From Candidatus Dadabacteria bacterium (GTDB lineage Bacteria; Desulfobacterota_D; UBA1144; Nemesobacterales; Nemesobacteraceae), in NCBI GenBank assembly GCA_951812945.1, contig CATOTB010000001.1:186001-250000 (forward strand): 64,000 nt of DNA, given 5' to 3'. This document shows positions 8,731 to 16,454 of this stretch, piece by piece. Each line of letters opens with the position of its first letter. Within the stretch, counting starts at the first letter, position 1. The position numbers and the translations under genes were made by a program. The notes below the pieces were generated by a model. It worked only from the letters and a program-made list of their open reading frames with translations, had not been told where the DNA came from and searched no databases.

Positions 8731-10134
8731 TCAGGCGTTGCGGGACCTTATAAAGTCAATTGCCCTAGCAAGGCGCAAAGCCACGGCGTCTCTGCCCAGT
8801 ATCTCGACAACGTCAAAGATTCCTGCACTCTTCGTCGAACCGGTAAGCGCGACCCTAGCGGGCTGAGCTATTTTCCCAAGTCCAAGACCCGTCCGCTCCA
8901 TTACGCGCTCAAAACCCCCGTGAATATTATCATGAGAAAAGTCCTCGATACGAGAGAGCTCCTCCGCCAGAAGCTCGAAAATCTCGCCGTTTTGCTCCAC
9001 CAGAAATTTCTGTGCCGCTTTTTCGTCGTACTCAAAATCGTCGGTGAAAAAGTAAAGAGACTGATCTACGATTCCGTTCAAAGTCTCCGAGCGCTCGCGC
9101 ATCTGCGAAACTATTTTGCGAAGCCGCTCGGGGGGCGGCTCAGGAAGTCCTCTTTGTGCAATAAGGGGAATCGCTCCTTCCGATATCCGCTCCTCGGGCA
9201 AATCCCTTAAGTATCTTCCGTTAAGCCAGAGGAATTTCTGGGAATCAAATACTGAGGCAGATTTCCCGATGCCTTTCAGGCTGAATTTTTCAACAAGTTC
9301 CTCTGTTGTGAAAATCTCTTGGTCCCCGAAAGACCATCCCAGTCTCACCAGATAGTTAAGCACCGCCTCGGGAAGATATCCCCGCAGTCGATACTCCGTA
9401 ACGGATTCCGCACCGTGGCGCTTTGAAAGTTTTTTTCCGTCAGCGCCGAGTATCATTGAGACATGGGCAAGCTTCGGTTTCCCAAAACCCAGCGCCTCGG
9501 CTATCAGTATCTGCCTCGGGGCGTTTATTATATGATCGTCACCCCTTATGACGTGAGATATCTCCATCCGCGCGTCATCAACCGCCGCGGCGAAATTGTA
9601 GGTTGGGAACCCGTCGGCTTTCAGTATCACGAAGTCTTCTATTTCCGAGGAGTCAAAAACTATCCCGCCGCGGACTAGGTCCTCAACGTGAATCTTCTCT
9701 CCGGGAGATACAGAAAGCCTTACAGCGTAAGGTTTCCCAGGGGCCGCGCCGAGCTGTGACCACTCCCTCCTGTATCTGAAAACCTCTCCTCTCCTCTTGG
9801 CTTCCTCTCTCCTCCGCCCGAGTTCCTCAGCGGTAACGTAGCATCTGTACGCTTTTTGCTCGTCAATGAGCCGTTCGGCAAGCTGGCCGTAAGCGTCAAG
9901 CCGTTCGGACTGTCGAACAACCTCCCCTTGCCACTTAAGTCCGAGCCACTCAAGCGACTCGATGATCTGCCGTTCGAACCTCTCCTCGGAACGCGCGCGG
10001 TCGGTATCCTCAATTCTGAGGAGAAAATCTCCGCCAAGACTCGCGGAAAAAAGCCAGTTGAAAATAGCGGTACGGGCCGCTCCAACATGAAGAGCGCCCG
10101 TCGGGCTGGGAGCGAATCTTGTTACAATCTTCAC
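8731..10134 (-). CDS. gltX: Glutamyl-tRNA synthetase
   Basis: 467 residues. Class I aminoacyl-tRNA synthetase charging tRNA-Glu (a relaxed, non-discriminating specificity is possible). HIGH-type signature in APSPTGALHVGAARTA at the N-terminus and KMSKS-type KKLSKRHGAESV near residue 240. GTG start at 10134; a TAAAAT hexamer ends 7 nt before it (10142-10147) with no Shine-Dalgarno, so the transcript may be leaderless. Head of a long minus-strand operon continuing into coaE. Divergent from the BtuF-like gene. Confidence 0.95.
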   Translation of the reverse strand: MKIVTRFAPSPTGALHVGAARTAIFNWLFSASLGGDFLLRIEDTDRARSEERFERQIIESLEWLGLKWQGEVVRQSERLDAYGQLAERLIDEQKAYRCYVTAEELGRRREEAKRRGEVFRYRREWSQLGAAPGKPYAVRLSVSPGEKIHVEDLVRGGIVFDSSEIEDFVILKADGFPTYNFAAAVDDARMEISHVIRGDDHIINAPRQILIAEALGFGKPKLAHVSMILGADGKKLSKRHGAESVTEYRLRGYLPEAVLNYLVRLGWSFGDQEIFTTEELVEKFSLKGIGKSASVFDSQKFLWLNGRYLRDLPEERISEGAIPLIAQRGLPEPPPERLRKIVSQMRERSETLNGIVDQSLYFFTDDFEYDEKAAQKFLVEQNGEIFELLAEELSRIEDFSHDNIHGGFERVMERTGLGLGKIAQPARVALTGSTKSAGIFDVVEILGRDAVALRLARAIDFIRSRNA

Positions 10135-10141
10135 AAGGACT

Positions 10142-10147
10142 ATTTTA
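10142..10147 (-). promoter_or_regulatory. -10 hexamer of gltX (probably leaderless)
   Basis: TAAAAT on the minus strand ends 7 nt before the GTG start of gltX; the transcription start would fall on or next to the start codon. No convincing -35 at 17 nt was found. Confidence 0.4.
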
Positions 10148-10213
10148 CACGCCGAAGTGACAAAAAAAGAAATGCCGCGCGGAGGGGTCAGGGATTCTCC
10201 CCCGCGGATCGTA

Positions 10214-10219
10214 TATAAT
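10214..10219 (+). promoter_or_regulatory. -10 hexamer of the BtuF-like gene (probably leaderless)
   Basis: A perfect TATAAT ends 7 nt before the ATG at 10227. The intervening bases hold no Shine-Dalgarno. No clear -35. Confidence 0.5.
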
Positions 10220-10226
10220 AACGGTC

Positions 10227-11177
10227 ATGAGAATATGTTCGCTTCTTCCAAGTTCAACCGAAATAATATTCGCCCTAGGACTTGAGGAGAACCTGGTCGG
10301 AGTAACCCACGAATGCGATTACCCGCCCGAGGCACGCCGCAAACCCGTAGTCGTAAACAGCATTCTCAGCGAAAAGGAAAAACTCTCAAGCGCACGCATA
10401 GATGAACTCGTAAGCCGCAGCCGCGCGGAGGGAAAAAGCGTCTATCTGATCGACTCGGAGCGCCTTAGCAAGATGAAACCGGATCTCATCATAACCCAGG
10501 GGCTTTGCGACGTCTGCGCCGTATCCGAAAACGAGGTAACGGAGGTCTGCGAGGTTCTCGGAAACAGTCCCAAAATACTGTCCCTGGAACCGAGCACCGT
10601 CGAGGAAATAATGGATTCAATACTGCTTCTGGGAGAAGCCACCGGGACCAAGGAGAAAGCTTCGCAGCTCGTAGAGGGTCTTCGCAAAAGAATCGAAGCC
10701 GTCGAGAAAAAGCTTTCGGGCGAAAGATACCGCCCGGGGGTTTTCTGTCTTGAGTGGCTTGACCCTCCCTACGTCGCCGGGCACTGGGTGCCGGAGATGG
10801 TAAAGACGGCGGGAGGAGAATCACTGATCTCAAAGGCGGGAGAACCTTCGTTCAAGATAACATGGGATGAGATACTAGAGTCGTCCCCTGACTACCTGAT
10901 CATAATGCCCTGCGGGTTCGACGTAGAAAAAACGCTTGACGGGATAGAGGAGGTGACAAGCGAGGTAAGCCAATGGCACGCGCTGCGCGCGGTAAAAAAA
11001 GGTCACTGCTATATAGTGGACGCTAATTCCTATTTCAGCAGACCGTCACTTCGGATCGTTGACGGAATTGAACTGCTGGCAGGAATAATACACTCCGATA
11101 TATTCACGCAACGACCGAAGGGCAACTCGGTTCTAAACGTGAAAAATCATTTCTACCTGCAGACTTTTCTCGGTTAA
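10227..11177 (+). CDS. Cobalamin-binding / BtuF-like periplasmic-binding-fold protein
   Basis: 316 residues. Starts MRICSLLPSSTEIIFALGLEENLVG and continues VTHECDYPPEA, the signature of the COG0614 subgroup often annotated as cobalamin-binding protein. There is no signal peptide or lipobox, so it may stay in the cytoplasm, as is usual for this subgroup; its role is then unclear (corrinoid or haem handling, or a recruited regulator). Two lobes are linked by a long helix around residues 140-165 (EKASQLVEGLRKRIEAVEKKL). The last 23 codons are copied again about 333 bp downstream. It overlaps by 4 nt, tail to tail, with a small minus-strand gene. Confidence 0.8.
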   Translation: MRICSLLPSSTEIIFALGLEENLVGVTHECDYPPEARRKPVVVNSILSEKEKLSSARIDELVSRSRAEGKSVYLIDSERLSKMKPDLIITQGLCDVCAVSENEVTEVCEVLGNSPKILSLEPSTVEEIMDSILLLGEATGTKEKASQLVEGLRKRIEAVEKKLSGERYRPGVFCLEWLDPPYVAGHWVPEMVKTAGGESLISKAGEPSFKITWDEILESSPDYLIIMPCGFDVEKTLDGIEEVTSEVSQWHALRAVKKGHCYIVDANSYFSRPSLRIVDGIELLAGIIHSDIFTQRPKGNSVLNVKNHFYLQTFLG

Positions 11178-11458
11178 GACTTCGGAGCTTGAAAGGGATC
11201 CGCTTCAGCCGGGGCAGCATCGGAATCTGAAGTACCCTCAGCACTTGCAGACGCTACCGCGGACCGAAAAGGGTCCACTTCACCTGAGGCAGCATCGGAA
11301 TCTGAAGTGACTTCGGCGCTTGCAGGCGCTACCGCGGACTGAAAAGGATCTACATCTCCTCTTCCATTTGACATAAGAAACACCCCTATGATTAAAAATA
11401 TTGAACTTCTGGGGAGTGTAACCCACCCACACATACTCACGCAACAACCGAAGACCAA
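11174..11458 (-). CDS. Small DPF-repeat membrane protein, duplicated copy with altered N-terminus
   Basis: 94 codons. Unrecognised. One hydrophobic segment (SSIFLIIGVFLM, residues 18-29) is followed by an acidic, Ala/Ser-rich tail made of two 25-residue repeats starting VDPFQSAVAPASAE and VDPFRSAVASASAE, closing with ADPFQAPKS. It is a paralog of the gene at 11507-11758: the membrane segment and the tail match. Its first about 17 residues (MVFGCCVSMCGWVTLPR) are unlike the paralog and are read antisense from the copied BtuF tail and the bases next to it, so the duplication replaced the original start. It may be a decaying copy; no ribosome site was found at this start. Confidence 0.45.
   Translation of the reverse strand: MVFGCCVSMCGWVTLPRSSIFLIIGVFLMSNGRGDVDPFQSAVAPASAEVTSDSDAASGEVDPFRSAVASASAEGTSDSDAAPAEADPFQAPKS
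11197..11346. repeat. Two 75-bp tandem repeats inside the DPF gene
   Basis: GATC/GGTC-anchored units begin at 11197 and 11272, and the start of a third lies at 11347. Each encodes one 25-residue DPF unit on the minus strand. The downstream paralog has only one full unit. Confidence 0.8.
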
Positions 11459-11510
11459 CTCGGTTCTAAACGTGAAAAATCATTTCTATTTGCAGACCTT
11501 TCTCGGTTAG
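11437..11510 (+). pseudogene. Remnant of the BtuF-like gene C-terminus
   Basis: Reads TQQPKTNSVLNVKNHFYLQ then TFLG and TAG, against TQRPKGNSVLNVKNHFYLQ then TFLG and TAA in the intact gene. Two residues differ, and four further codon changes (including the stop) are silent, so the copy apparently diverged while still coding, as part of a longer former gene. No upstream coding part remains. Confidence 0.7.
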
Positions 11511-11758
11511 GACGGAGCCTGGAAGGGATCCGCTTCTCCAGAGGCAGCGCCGGAATCTGAAGGAGCAGCCGCGCTCGCCGGTTCAGCCGCAGCGGACTGA
11601 AAAGGATCCACATCGCTTGGGGTCTCCTGGGGTTCAGGCGGAGCGGGTGGTTCGGAAGCCTGCTGCGCCCCTCCTTCTCCTTCATTTAACATAAGGAATA
11701 TCCCTATGATAAGAATTACGATAGCTAACAGCACTAACTCATTACCTTGTATAGTCAT
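11507..11758 (-). CDS. Small DPF-motif membrane protein
   Basis: 83 residues, unrecognised. N-terminal transmembrane segment (ELVLLAIVILIIGIFLML, residues 7-24) followed by a Pro/Glu/Ala-rich tail with VDPFQSA and ADPFQAP motifs. Likely anchored in the inner membrane with a disordered acidic tail. Start supported by GGAGG about 12 nt upstream. Stands alone between the BtuF region and a divergent hypothetical gene. Probably the parental copy of the gene at 11174-11458 because its N-terminus is intact. Confidence 0.6.
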   Translation of the reverse strand: MTIQGNELVLLAIVILIIGIFLMLNEGEGGAQQASEPPAPPEPQETPSDVDPFQSAAAEPASAAAPSDSGAASGEADPFQAPS

Positions 11759-11869
11759 TAGATCTATTTATCCTCCTGATACTTCTTTATACTACTATGT
11801 CAGGACCACGAACCTAAAGTCCGCAAAAACCTGAAACCTACTTTTAATGATACTGATTGACCGAACAAT

Positions 11870-12343
11870 ATGTCAAGGATATTTTCAACACCTCAAACTG
11901 CATACGACACCCTTGAGCAGGATACGGAACTGCAAATAGCGCTCTCCCAAATCCTCTACGGCTGTGTACCACACGCAACGGACGAGATATGCCTGATGAT
12001 TTTCAAGGAAAAGCCGGAGAAAATCGCCGCGATTGCCGACACCCAGAAGATATCAACGCGGTTTTTTACAGTGGAAAAGGAGGAGTTCCCCTCAGTCGCT
12101 ATGGAGATAAGGATAAAGACAGGCAAAGAACTCAGGCTTAAATACGAGTATTTTTTCCTCACCGAGTCCTCGGAGGAAACCTTCTTTCTCTCCACCCTGG
12201 CGAAACTAGAGGAGTACTGCCTTATTTTTCTCTGCGACGAGACTCACCATGCGGTCACGGCCCAGATGAGCGAGGCCGAGATGGGGCCGCTTAACAAGGC
12301 CGTTTCTTCAATCGGCAACTGTTTGACAAAATCAGGGCTTTAA
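11870..12343 (+). CDS. Hypothetical protein, 157 residues
   Basis: Not recognised. Soluble, mixed alpha/beta composition, no signal peptide or membrane segment. Contains three cysteines, and ends in a SEAEMGPLNKAVSSIGNCLTKSG helix. Ends 39 nt before fabH in the same direction, so it may be co-transcribed with fabH. Confidence 0.5.
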   Translation: MSRIFSTPQTAYDTLEQDTELQIALSQILYGCVPHATDEICLMIFKEKPEKIAAIADTQKISTRFFTVEKEEFPSVAMEIRIKTGKELRLKYEYFFLTESSEETFFLSTLAKLEEYCLIFLCDETHHAVTAQMSEAEMGPLNKAVSSIGNCLTKSGL

Positions 12344-12382
12344 ACTATTATTGCGCTAACCGCTTCGGAGAGAGATTCCACT

Positions 12383-13360
12383 TTGAAATACGTAAAAATC
12401 ATAGGGACCGGCTCTTCGGTTCCTGAGGCCGTACTTTCCAATTCCGACTTGGAAAAGATGGTCGACACCTCCGACGAGTGGATCACTTCCAGGACCGGAA
12501 TTAAGGAACGCAGAATTGCGGATAAGGATACCGCTTCTTCTGATATCGCTTATGAAGCCGCCGAAAAAGCCCTGGAGGCGGCAAGCGTAAACCCAAGCGA
12601 TCTTGACGTAATTATAGTCGGAACCATTACCCCTGATTTCATTTTTCCTTCAACAGGCTGCGTGGTACAGAGCCTCCTGGGAGCAAAAAAGGCCTACGCT
12701 TTTGATCTTATGGCCGGCTGTTCCGGGTTTCTTTACACGCTTCACGTAGCTCAGGGAATAATAAAATCAGGTGCGGCAGAGAAAATTCTCGTGATAGGGG
12801 TTGATACTCTCTCGAAGGTCACTGACTTCGAGGATCGTTCAACCTGCATACTCTTTGGCGACGGGGCGGGGGCAGCTGTGCTCACCGCTTCTGACGAGCC
12901 GGGAATTCTCTCATCCATTCTCAACTCGGACGGAAGAGACTGGGATCTTCTCTACGTCCCGGCGGGGGGCTCGAGGACGCCGATCGGCGAGGAAGTGCTT
13001 AAAACCAGAGATCAATACATAAAGATGAAGGGAAACGACGTGTTTAAAGTTGCAGTCAAAAGCATGGAGTCGGCAACTATAAACGCCATTAAGGAAGCCG
13101 GCCTTGCGCCCGAAGATATTGATCTTTTCGTTCCTCACCAAGCAAACCAAAGAATTCTGGAAGCCGTAAGAAAGAGGCTGAATTTCCCGGAAGAAAAAGT
13201 GTTTGTAAACCTAGACAAGTATGGAAACACCTCCGGGGCTTCAGTTCCACTGGCCCTTGACGAGGCAATTCGCCAAGGAAAGGTAAAGGAAGGAAACCTG
13301 GTGCTGTTCGCTGCTTTCGGAGCCGGTTTCACCTGGGGAGCTTCAGTGGTAAGACTCTGA
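12383..13360 (+). CDS. fabH: Beta-ketoacyl-ACP synthase III
   Basis: 325 residues. Condenses acyl-CoA (usually acetyl-CoA) with malonyl-ACP to start fatty-acid synthesis. Catalytic triad visible: Cys in LMAGCSGFLYTL (about residue 113), His in VPHQANQRIL (about 251) and Asn in YGNTSGAS (about 281). TTG start at 12383 preceded by GGAGAGAG; the protein begins MKYVKIIGTGSSVPEAVL, as expected. With the acyl-CoA carboxylase and CoA genes nearby, it belongs to the lipid theme of the window. Confidence 0.95.
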   Translation: MKYVKIIGTGSSVPEAVLSNSDLEKMVDTSDEWITSRTGIKERRIADKDTASSDIAYEAAEKALEAASVNPSDLDVIIVGTITPDFIFPSTGCVVQSLLGAKKAYAFDLMAGCSGFLYTLHVAQGIIKSGAAEKILVIGVDTLSKVTDFEDRSTCILFGDGAGAAVLTASDEPGILSSILNSDGRDWDLLYVPAGGSRTPIGEEVLKTRDQYIKMKGNDVFKVAVKSMESATINAIKEAGLAPEDIDLFVPHQANQRILEAVRKRLNFPEEKVFVNLDKYGNTSGASVPLALDEAIRQGKVKEGNLVLFAAFGAGFTWGASVVRL

Positions 13361-13430
13361 AGACCTTCGCCAACTCCGCACCCCGTTTACCCAAGACGTA
13401 ACTTTTTTTCTTCACAAAAAAACGCAGAAC

Positions 13431-14321
13431 ATGACTCTTTCCTCAATCCCAGAGCTTGCAAACATCGTCCTGCCAGCGTTTCTCGTAATCGCCGCGGGTT
13501 TTCTTTTCAGCAGGACGAAAAAAATAGATATCTCCTCGATTAACGATCTTGTGGTTTACGTGACCACGCCATGTCTCATAATCTCGTCTCTTTCCGATTT
13601 CACCATGGACCCGTCTGTGACGGCGAAGCTGTTTGTTTCCATATCGGCAGTCATTTTCGTTACCATCATAATCGGCGGGGCACTCACAAAAGCGCTTCGG
13701 CTTGACTCGAGGGTCTATCTGCCCCCCGTGGTTTTCGCAAATACTGGAAACCTAGGCCTCCCTCTTTGTCTTTTCGCGTTCGGACAGTACGGATTTAACA
13801 TCGCGATACTCTGCGTTGTCTCGACCATGCTGCTTCACTATACGGTGGGAATCCTGATTCTCGGTTCCGGAAAAGACCTGCACGAGATATTCAGGCTTCC
13901 CCTGATATACGCCACCGTAGCCGGAATAATCATCAACTCGGTCGGCTTCGAGATACCGGTAGTTATCGAGAGGCCCGTAACCCTTCTCGGGGAGATCACG
14001 ATACCCGCAATGCTTTTCTCACTCGGATACAAGCTCTCCGAAATGAGGCTTTCCAGGCTCTGGATTTCCTTCCTCTTCGGCTCCGCCAGGATATTTCTAG
14101 GAGTCATTTTTGGAGCACTGTTTGTGAACTTGTTCGGCTTGAAGGGAATTGAGGCAAAAGTAGTCATTCTCGAGTGCGCGATGCCACCCGCGGTTTTTAA
14201 CTTTGTGCTGGCGGAGAAATACGGAAGAGACTCCGAGACGGTCGCATCAATAATAGTGGCCGGAACGGCAGTCTCCCTTCTGGTGCTTCCGTTCGTTATT
14301 TCTTATCTAGTAAATCAGTGA
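13431..14321 (+). CDS. AEC (auxin efflux carrier) family transporter
   Basis: 296 residues with about ten hydrophobic segments in two five-helix halves, matching the AEC/MleP permease family. Typical features: IPELANIVLPAFLVIAAGFL at the start, the early helix ending YVTTPCLIISSL, and the C-terminal AKVVILECAMPPAVFNFVLAEKYG crossover region. Family members export or exchange carboxylates such as malate or malonate; the substrate here is unknown. Follows fabH by 70 nt; convergent with rpmB. Confidence 0.85.
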   Translation: MTLSSIPELANIVLPAFLVIAAGFLFSRTKKIDISSINDLVVYVTTPCLIISSLSDFTMDPSVTAKLFVSISAVIFVTIIIGGALTKALRLDSRVYLPPVVFANTGNLGLPLCLFAFGQYGFNIAILCVVSTMLLHYTVGILILGSGKDLHEIFRLPLIYATVAGIIINSVGFEIPVVIERPVTLLGEITIPAMLFSLGYKLSEMRLSRLWISFLFGSARIFLGVIFGALFVNLFGLKGIEAKVVILECAMPPAVFNFVLAEKYGRDSETVASIIVAGTAVSLLVLPFVISYLVNQ

Positions 14322-14325
14322 GAGT

Positions 14326-14568
14326 TCAGCGGGTTATGTCTCTCAAGGTAAGGCCCTCGTCCCTCAGGTAGGGCATAAGACCTTTTCTGGTAATGGTTCT
14401 TAACGCACGGGCGGAAATTCTTATTCTCACGTACCTGTCCAGCTCCGGAACGTATATTCTCTTCCAGTGCAGGTTCGGATTCTGACGTCTTTTAACGTGG
14501 TTGTTCGCATGGGAAACGTTGTTTCCGAAAAGGGGCTTTTTTCCTGTTATAGCGCAGCGGCGGGCCAT
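14326..14568 (-). CDS. rpmB: 50S ribosomal protein L28
   Basis: 80 residues. MARRCAITGKKPLFGNNVSH then HVKRRQNPNLHWKRIYVPE is the standard L28 sequence. AAAGGAG precedes the start at good spacing. No CxxC zinc pairs are present beyond one Cys, so this is the zinc-free form. Lies 15 nt after rpmG in the same direction. Confidence 0.96.
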   Translation of the reverse strand: MARRCAITGKKPLFGNNVSHANNHVKRRQNPNLHWKRIYVPELDRYVRIRISARALRTITRKGLMPYLRDEGLTLRDITR

Positions 14569-14583
14569 AGGGATCTCCTTTGA

Positions 14584-14745
14584 CTACTTGGTCTCCTTGA
14601 AGACAACATGTTTCCTTATCACCGGGTCATACTTTTTCAGTTCAAGACGGTCCGGAGTATTCATCTTGTTTTTCTTCGTGTAATAGATGTAAGGGCTCTC
14701 GGTGCTCTTCATCTTCACAAGTACTCTGTTTAACGACCTTCCCAT
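14584..14745 (-). CDS. rpmG: 50S ribosomal protein L33
   Basis: 53 residues read directly from the minus strand: [20 protein letters not shown] followed by [20 protein letters not shown] and a [13 protein letters not shown] tail. The [26 protein letters not shown] core is diagnostic of L33. The zinc CxxC pairs are absent, so this is the Zn-independent type. GAGGG lies 6 nt before the ATG. First gene of the rpmG-rpmB pair. Confidence 0.93.
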   Translation of the reverse strand: MGRSLNRVLVKMKSTESPYIYYTKKNKMNTPDRLELKKYDPVIRKHVVFKETK

Positions 14746-14771
14746 TGCAACCCTCGAAAAAGTGAATGGTT

Positions 14772-14799
14772 ATTATCCACGAAAAAAAACTGTTTTCAA
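14772..14799 (-). promoter_or_regulatory. Sigma70-type promoter of rpmG-rpmB
   Basis: TTGAAA (14794-14799), 16-nt spacer, GATAAT (14772-14777) on the minus strand, about 27 nt before the rpmG start. Confidence 0.55.
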
Positions 14800-14992
14800 G
14801 AAAAATTTTTAAATTTCTTTTAAGATCAGTGCTCGCGGCCTTCTTTTCTGAGAATCTGAAATTGCGCAGGTGACCGCAAACCATTATGAAAACGCCGAAA
14901 TCGAAAACACGGAACCGCAGAAAACAGAAAGCTTCTTTTACGAAGCGTTTATCCGCTTGAAAAATCCGCTTTGGCACCCAGTGCCACGCTAT

Positions 14993-15021
14993 TTGTTCCA
15001 ATAAGTATTCAGGGTTATAAT
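14993..15021 (+). promoter_or_regulatory. Sigma70-type promoter of the binding-protein gene
   Basis: TTGTTC (14993-14998), 17-nt spacer, perfect TATAAT (15016-15021), leaving an untranslated leader of about 75 nt before the ATG at 15105. Confidence 0.65.
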
Positions 15022-15104
15022 CCAATCTAGAGCAATACAGACCCGCTTTCCATTCCCGGAGAAACAATTATAGACCGGTACGCACAGGAGGTAATACAGT
15101 CGCC

Positions 15105-16418
15105 ATGAAAACCGAAATAAAAACGGTGTTTTTGATTATTTCCTTCGTACTTACCGCCCTTTTCCTGTTCCCGGGATGCGGCAACAGAACCGATGAGCAT
15201 GCAGACGCCAGCTGCGAGGACGCCTTCTGTATAGGAGTGCTTCTTAAGACAAGCGAACTTCGATATTCCATGATAAAGGCTGCAGAGCTCGCGAGAGACG
15301 ACATCAACCGGGCCGGCGGGGAGGTAAAGCTTATAATGGGAGATGTTGCTACCCCGCTTGCCTCTGCGAGGAAACTTTTGCAAATGGGCGCAAGGGCCAT
15401 AATCGGACCCGGAACCTCGGGAAACTCAGTCAAAATTTTTGACTTCCTAGTTGAAAATAACTTAGTCGCGGTCTCACCTTCTGCCACCTCCGTTACCCTT
15501 ACTGAAAAGAATCAGCAGCTTATCCAAGCCGGGAAAATTCCTTTTTTCTTCAGGACCGTTCCAACAGATTCGTTTCAGGCAAAAATTCTCGTGGACCAAG
15601 CGCAAAACGAGGGCGAAGTGCTGATAGTCCACCGTGGCGACAACTATGGAGTGAAGCTCACGGAACTGATCAACGAGGAGCTGGATTCACAGAATCGTCC
15701 CGCTGCCAAGGTCGTTAATTACGAGCTATACGATTCTGGCGACCCGGATTTCGATGAAAAGACCCAGGATGTACTTGACGATATCGAGACGGTAAGCGGA
15801 ATCAGCAATGTAGATTCCATAATGATGATCGTATCGGAGGGAGAAGGAGAGAAGATAATAAAAGGCATGCTTGATTCACCCGTTGTCCCTTCCTCCGCCA
15901 AATATTACATCTCAGACTCTCTTGCGGTCGCAAACCTGCACGAGCTTGTGGACCCGGATAATCCCGCAGCGGTCAAAGGCTTCAAGAGCACAACTCCGTG
16001 TGCGCTGCCAGATCCTCCTGAAAGAAAAGACGAGTTTGAAAGACGCTTTGATCCGGAAGAATTCCCATCTCTTCAGTTCACCGTCCATACGTATGACGCG
16101 GTGGTAGCGGTAGCACTCGCGGCCTTGAGCGCCGGAAGCGACGACCCTTCCGAATATGTCTCCGAAATGGCGAATGTTACGGGAGGAGGAACCCGGTGCT
16201 TAAGCTACGCCCAATGCGCCGCGGCCCTTGCTGATGAGACCACAGCCAACGACGACATCAATTACGAAGGAGTTTCGGGACCGATCGAGTTTGATGAAAA
16301 CGGAGACATAGGAGCGGGATGCTACTCCGTCTACACATACGACGCCGAGGGCGGGCGCACGAGACAGGTTTTCAGCATTCCGGAGTTAGAAGACGTAACA
16401 CCCGGTCAGGTGCCTTAA
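15105..16418 (+). CDS. ABC-type branched-chain amino-acid substrate-binding lipoprotein (Peripla_BP_6)
   Basis: 437 residues. Signal peptide ending in lipobox LFPGC-G (residues 20-25). Mature part follows the LivJ-like fold: SMIKAAELARDDINRAGGEVKL, then GARAIIGPGTSGNSV, where family members form the ligand cleft, and VAVSPSATSVTL. Larger than typical LivJ (about 370) because of a C-terminal insertion rich in Gly/Asp. It has its own promoter and AGGAGG site, and stands alone with no permease nearby, so it may serve a distant transporter or work as a receptor. Shares the family, but not close sequence, with the protein at 3324-4481. Confidence 0.85.
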   Translation: MKTEIKTVFLIISFVLTALFLFPGCGNRTDEHADASCEDAFCIGVLLKTSELRYSMIKAAELARDDINRAGGEVKLIMGDVATPLASARKLLQMGARAIIGPGTSGNSVKIFDFLVENNLVAVSPSATSVTLTEKNQQLIQAGKIPFFFRTVPTDSFQAKILVDQAQNEGEVLIVHRGDNYGVKLTELINEELDSQNRPAAKVVNYELYDSGDPDFDEKTQDVLDDIETVSGISNVDSIMMIVSEGEGEKIIKGMLDSPVVPSSAKYYISDSLAVANLHELVDPDNPAAVKGFKSTTPCALPDPPERKDEFERRFDPEEFPSLQFTVHTYDAVVAVALAALSAGSDDPSEYVSEMANVTGGGTRCLSYAQCAAALADETTANDDINYEGVSGPIEFDENGDIGAGCYSVYTYDAEGGRTRQVFSIPELEDVTPGQVP

Positions 16419-16454
16419 AACCATTTGGCTGCCGAAACGGTTTCGAACAATGAA

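Larger units (their letters stand above)
11104..11513. repeat. Direct repeat, 333-bp offset (11104-11180 and 11437-11513)
   Basis: About 77 bp covering the 3' end of the BtuF-like gene recur 333 bp downstream with few differences; similarity continues into the paired DPF genes (offset then 330 bp). The unit is therefore 'BtuF tail plus antisense DPF gene', tandemly duplicated. Confidence 0.85.
14746..15104. other. 359-bp intergenic region with two divergent promoters
   Basis: Holds the rpmG promoter (minus) and the binding-protein promoter (plus). The 190 bp between them show no convincing gene or RNA. Confidence 0.5.

Noticed and set aside
11197..11346. 75-bp repeats as CRISPR
   Set aside because: Directly adjacent coding repeats without spacers; no cas genes.
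14769..14780. DnaA-box-like TTATCCAC
   Set aside because: Single copy and part of the rpmG promoter; no cluster, so not an origin.
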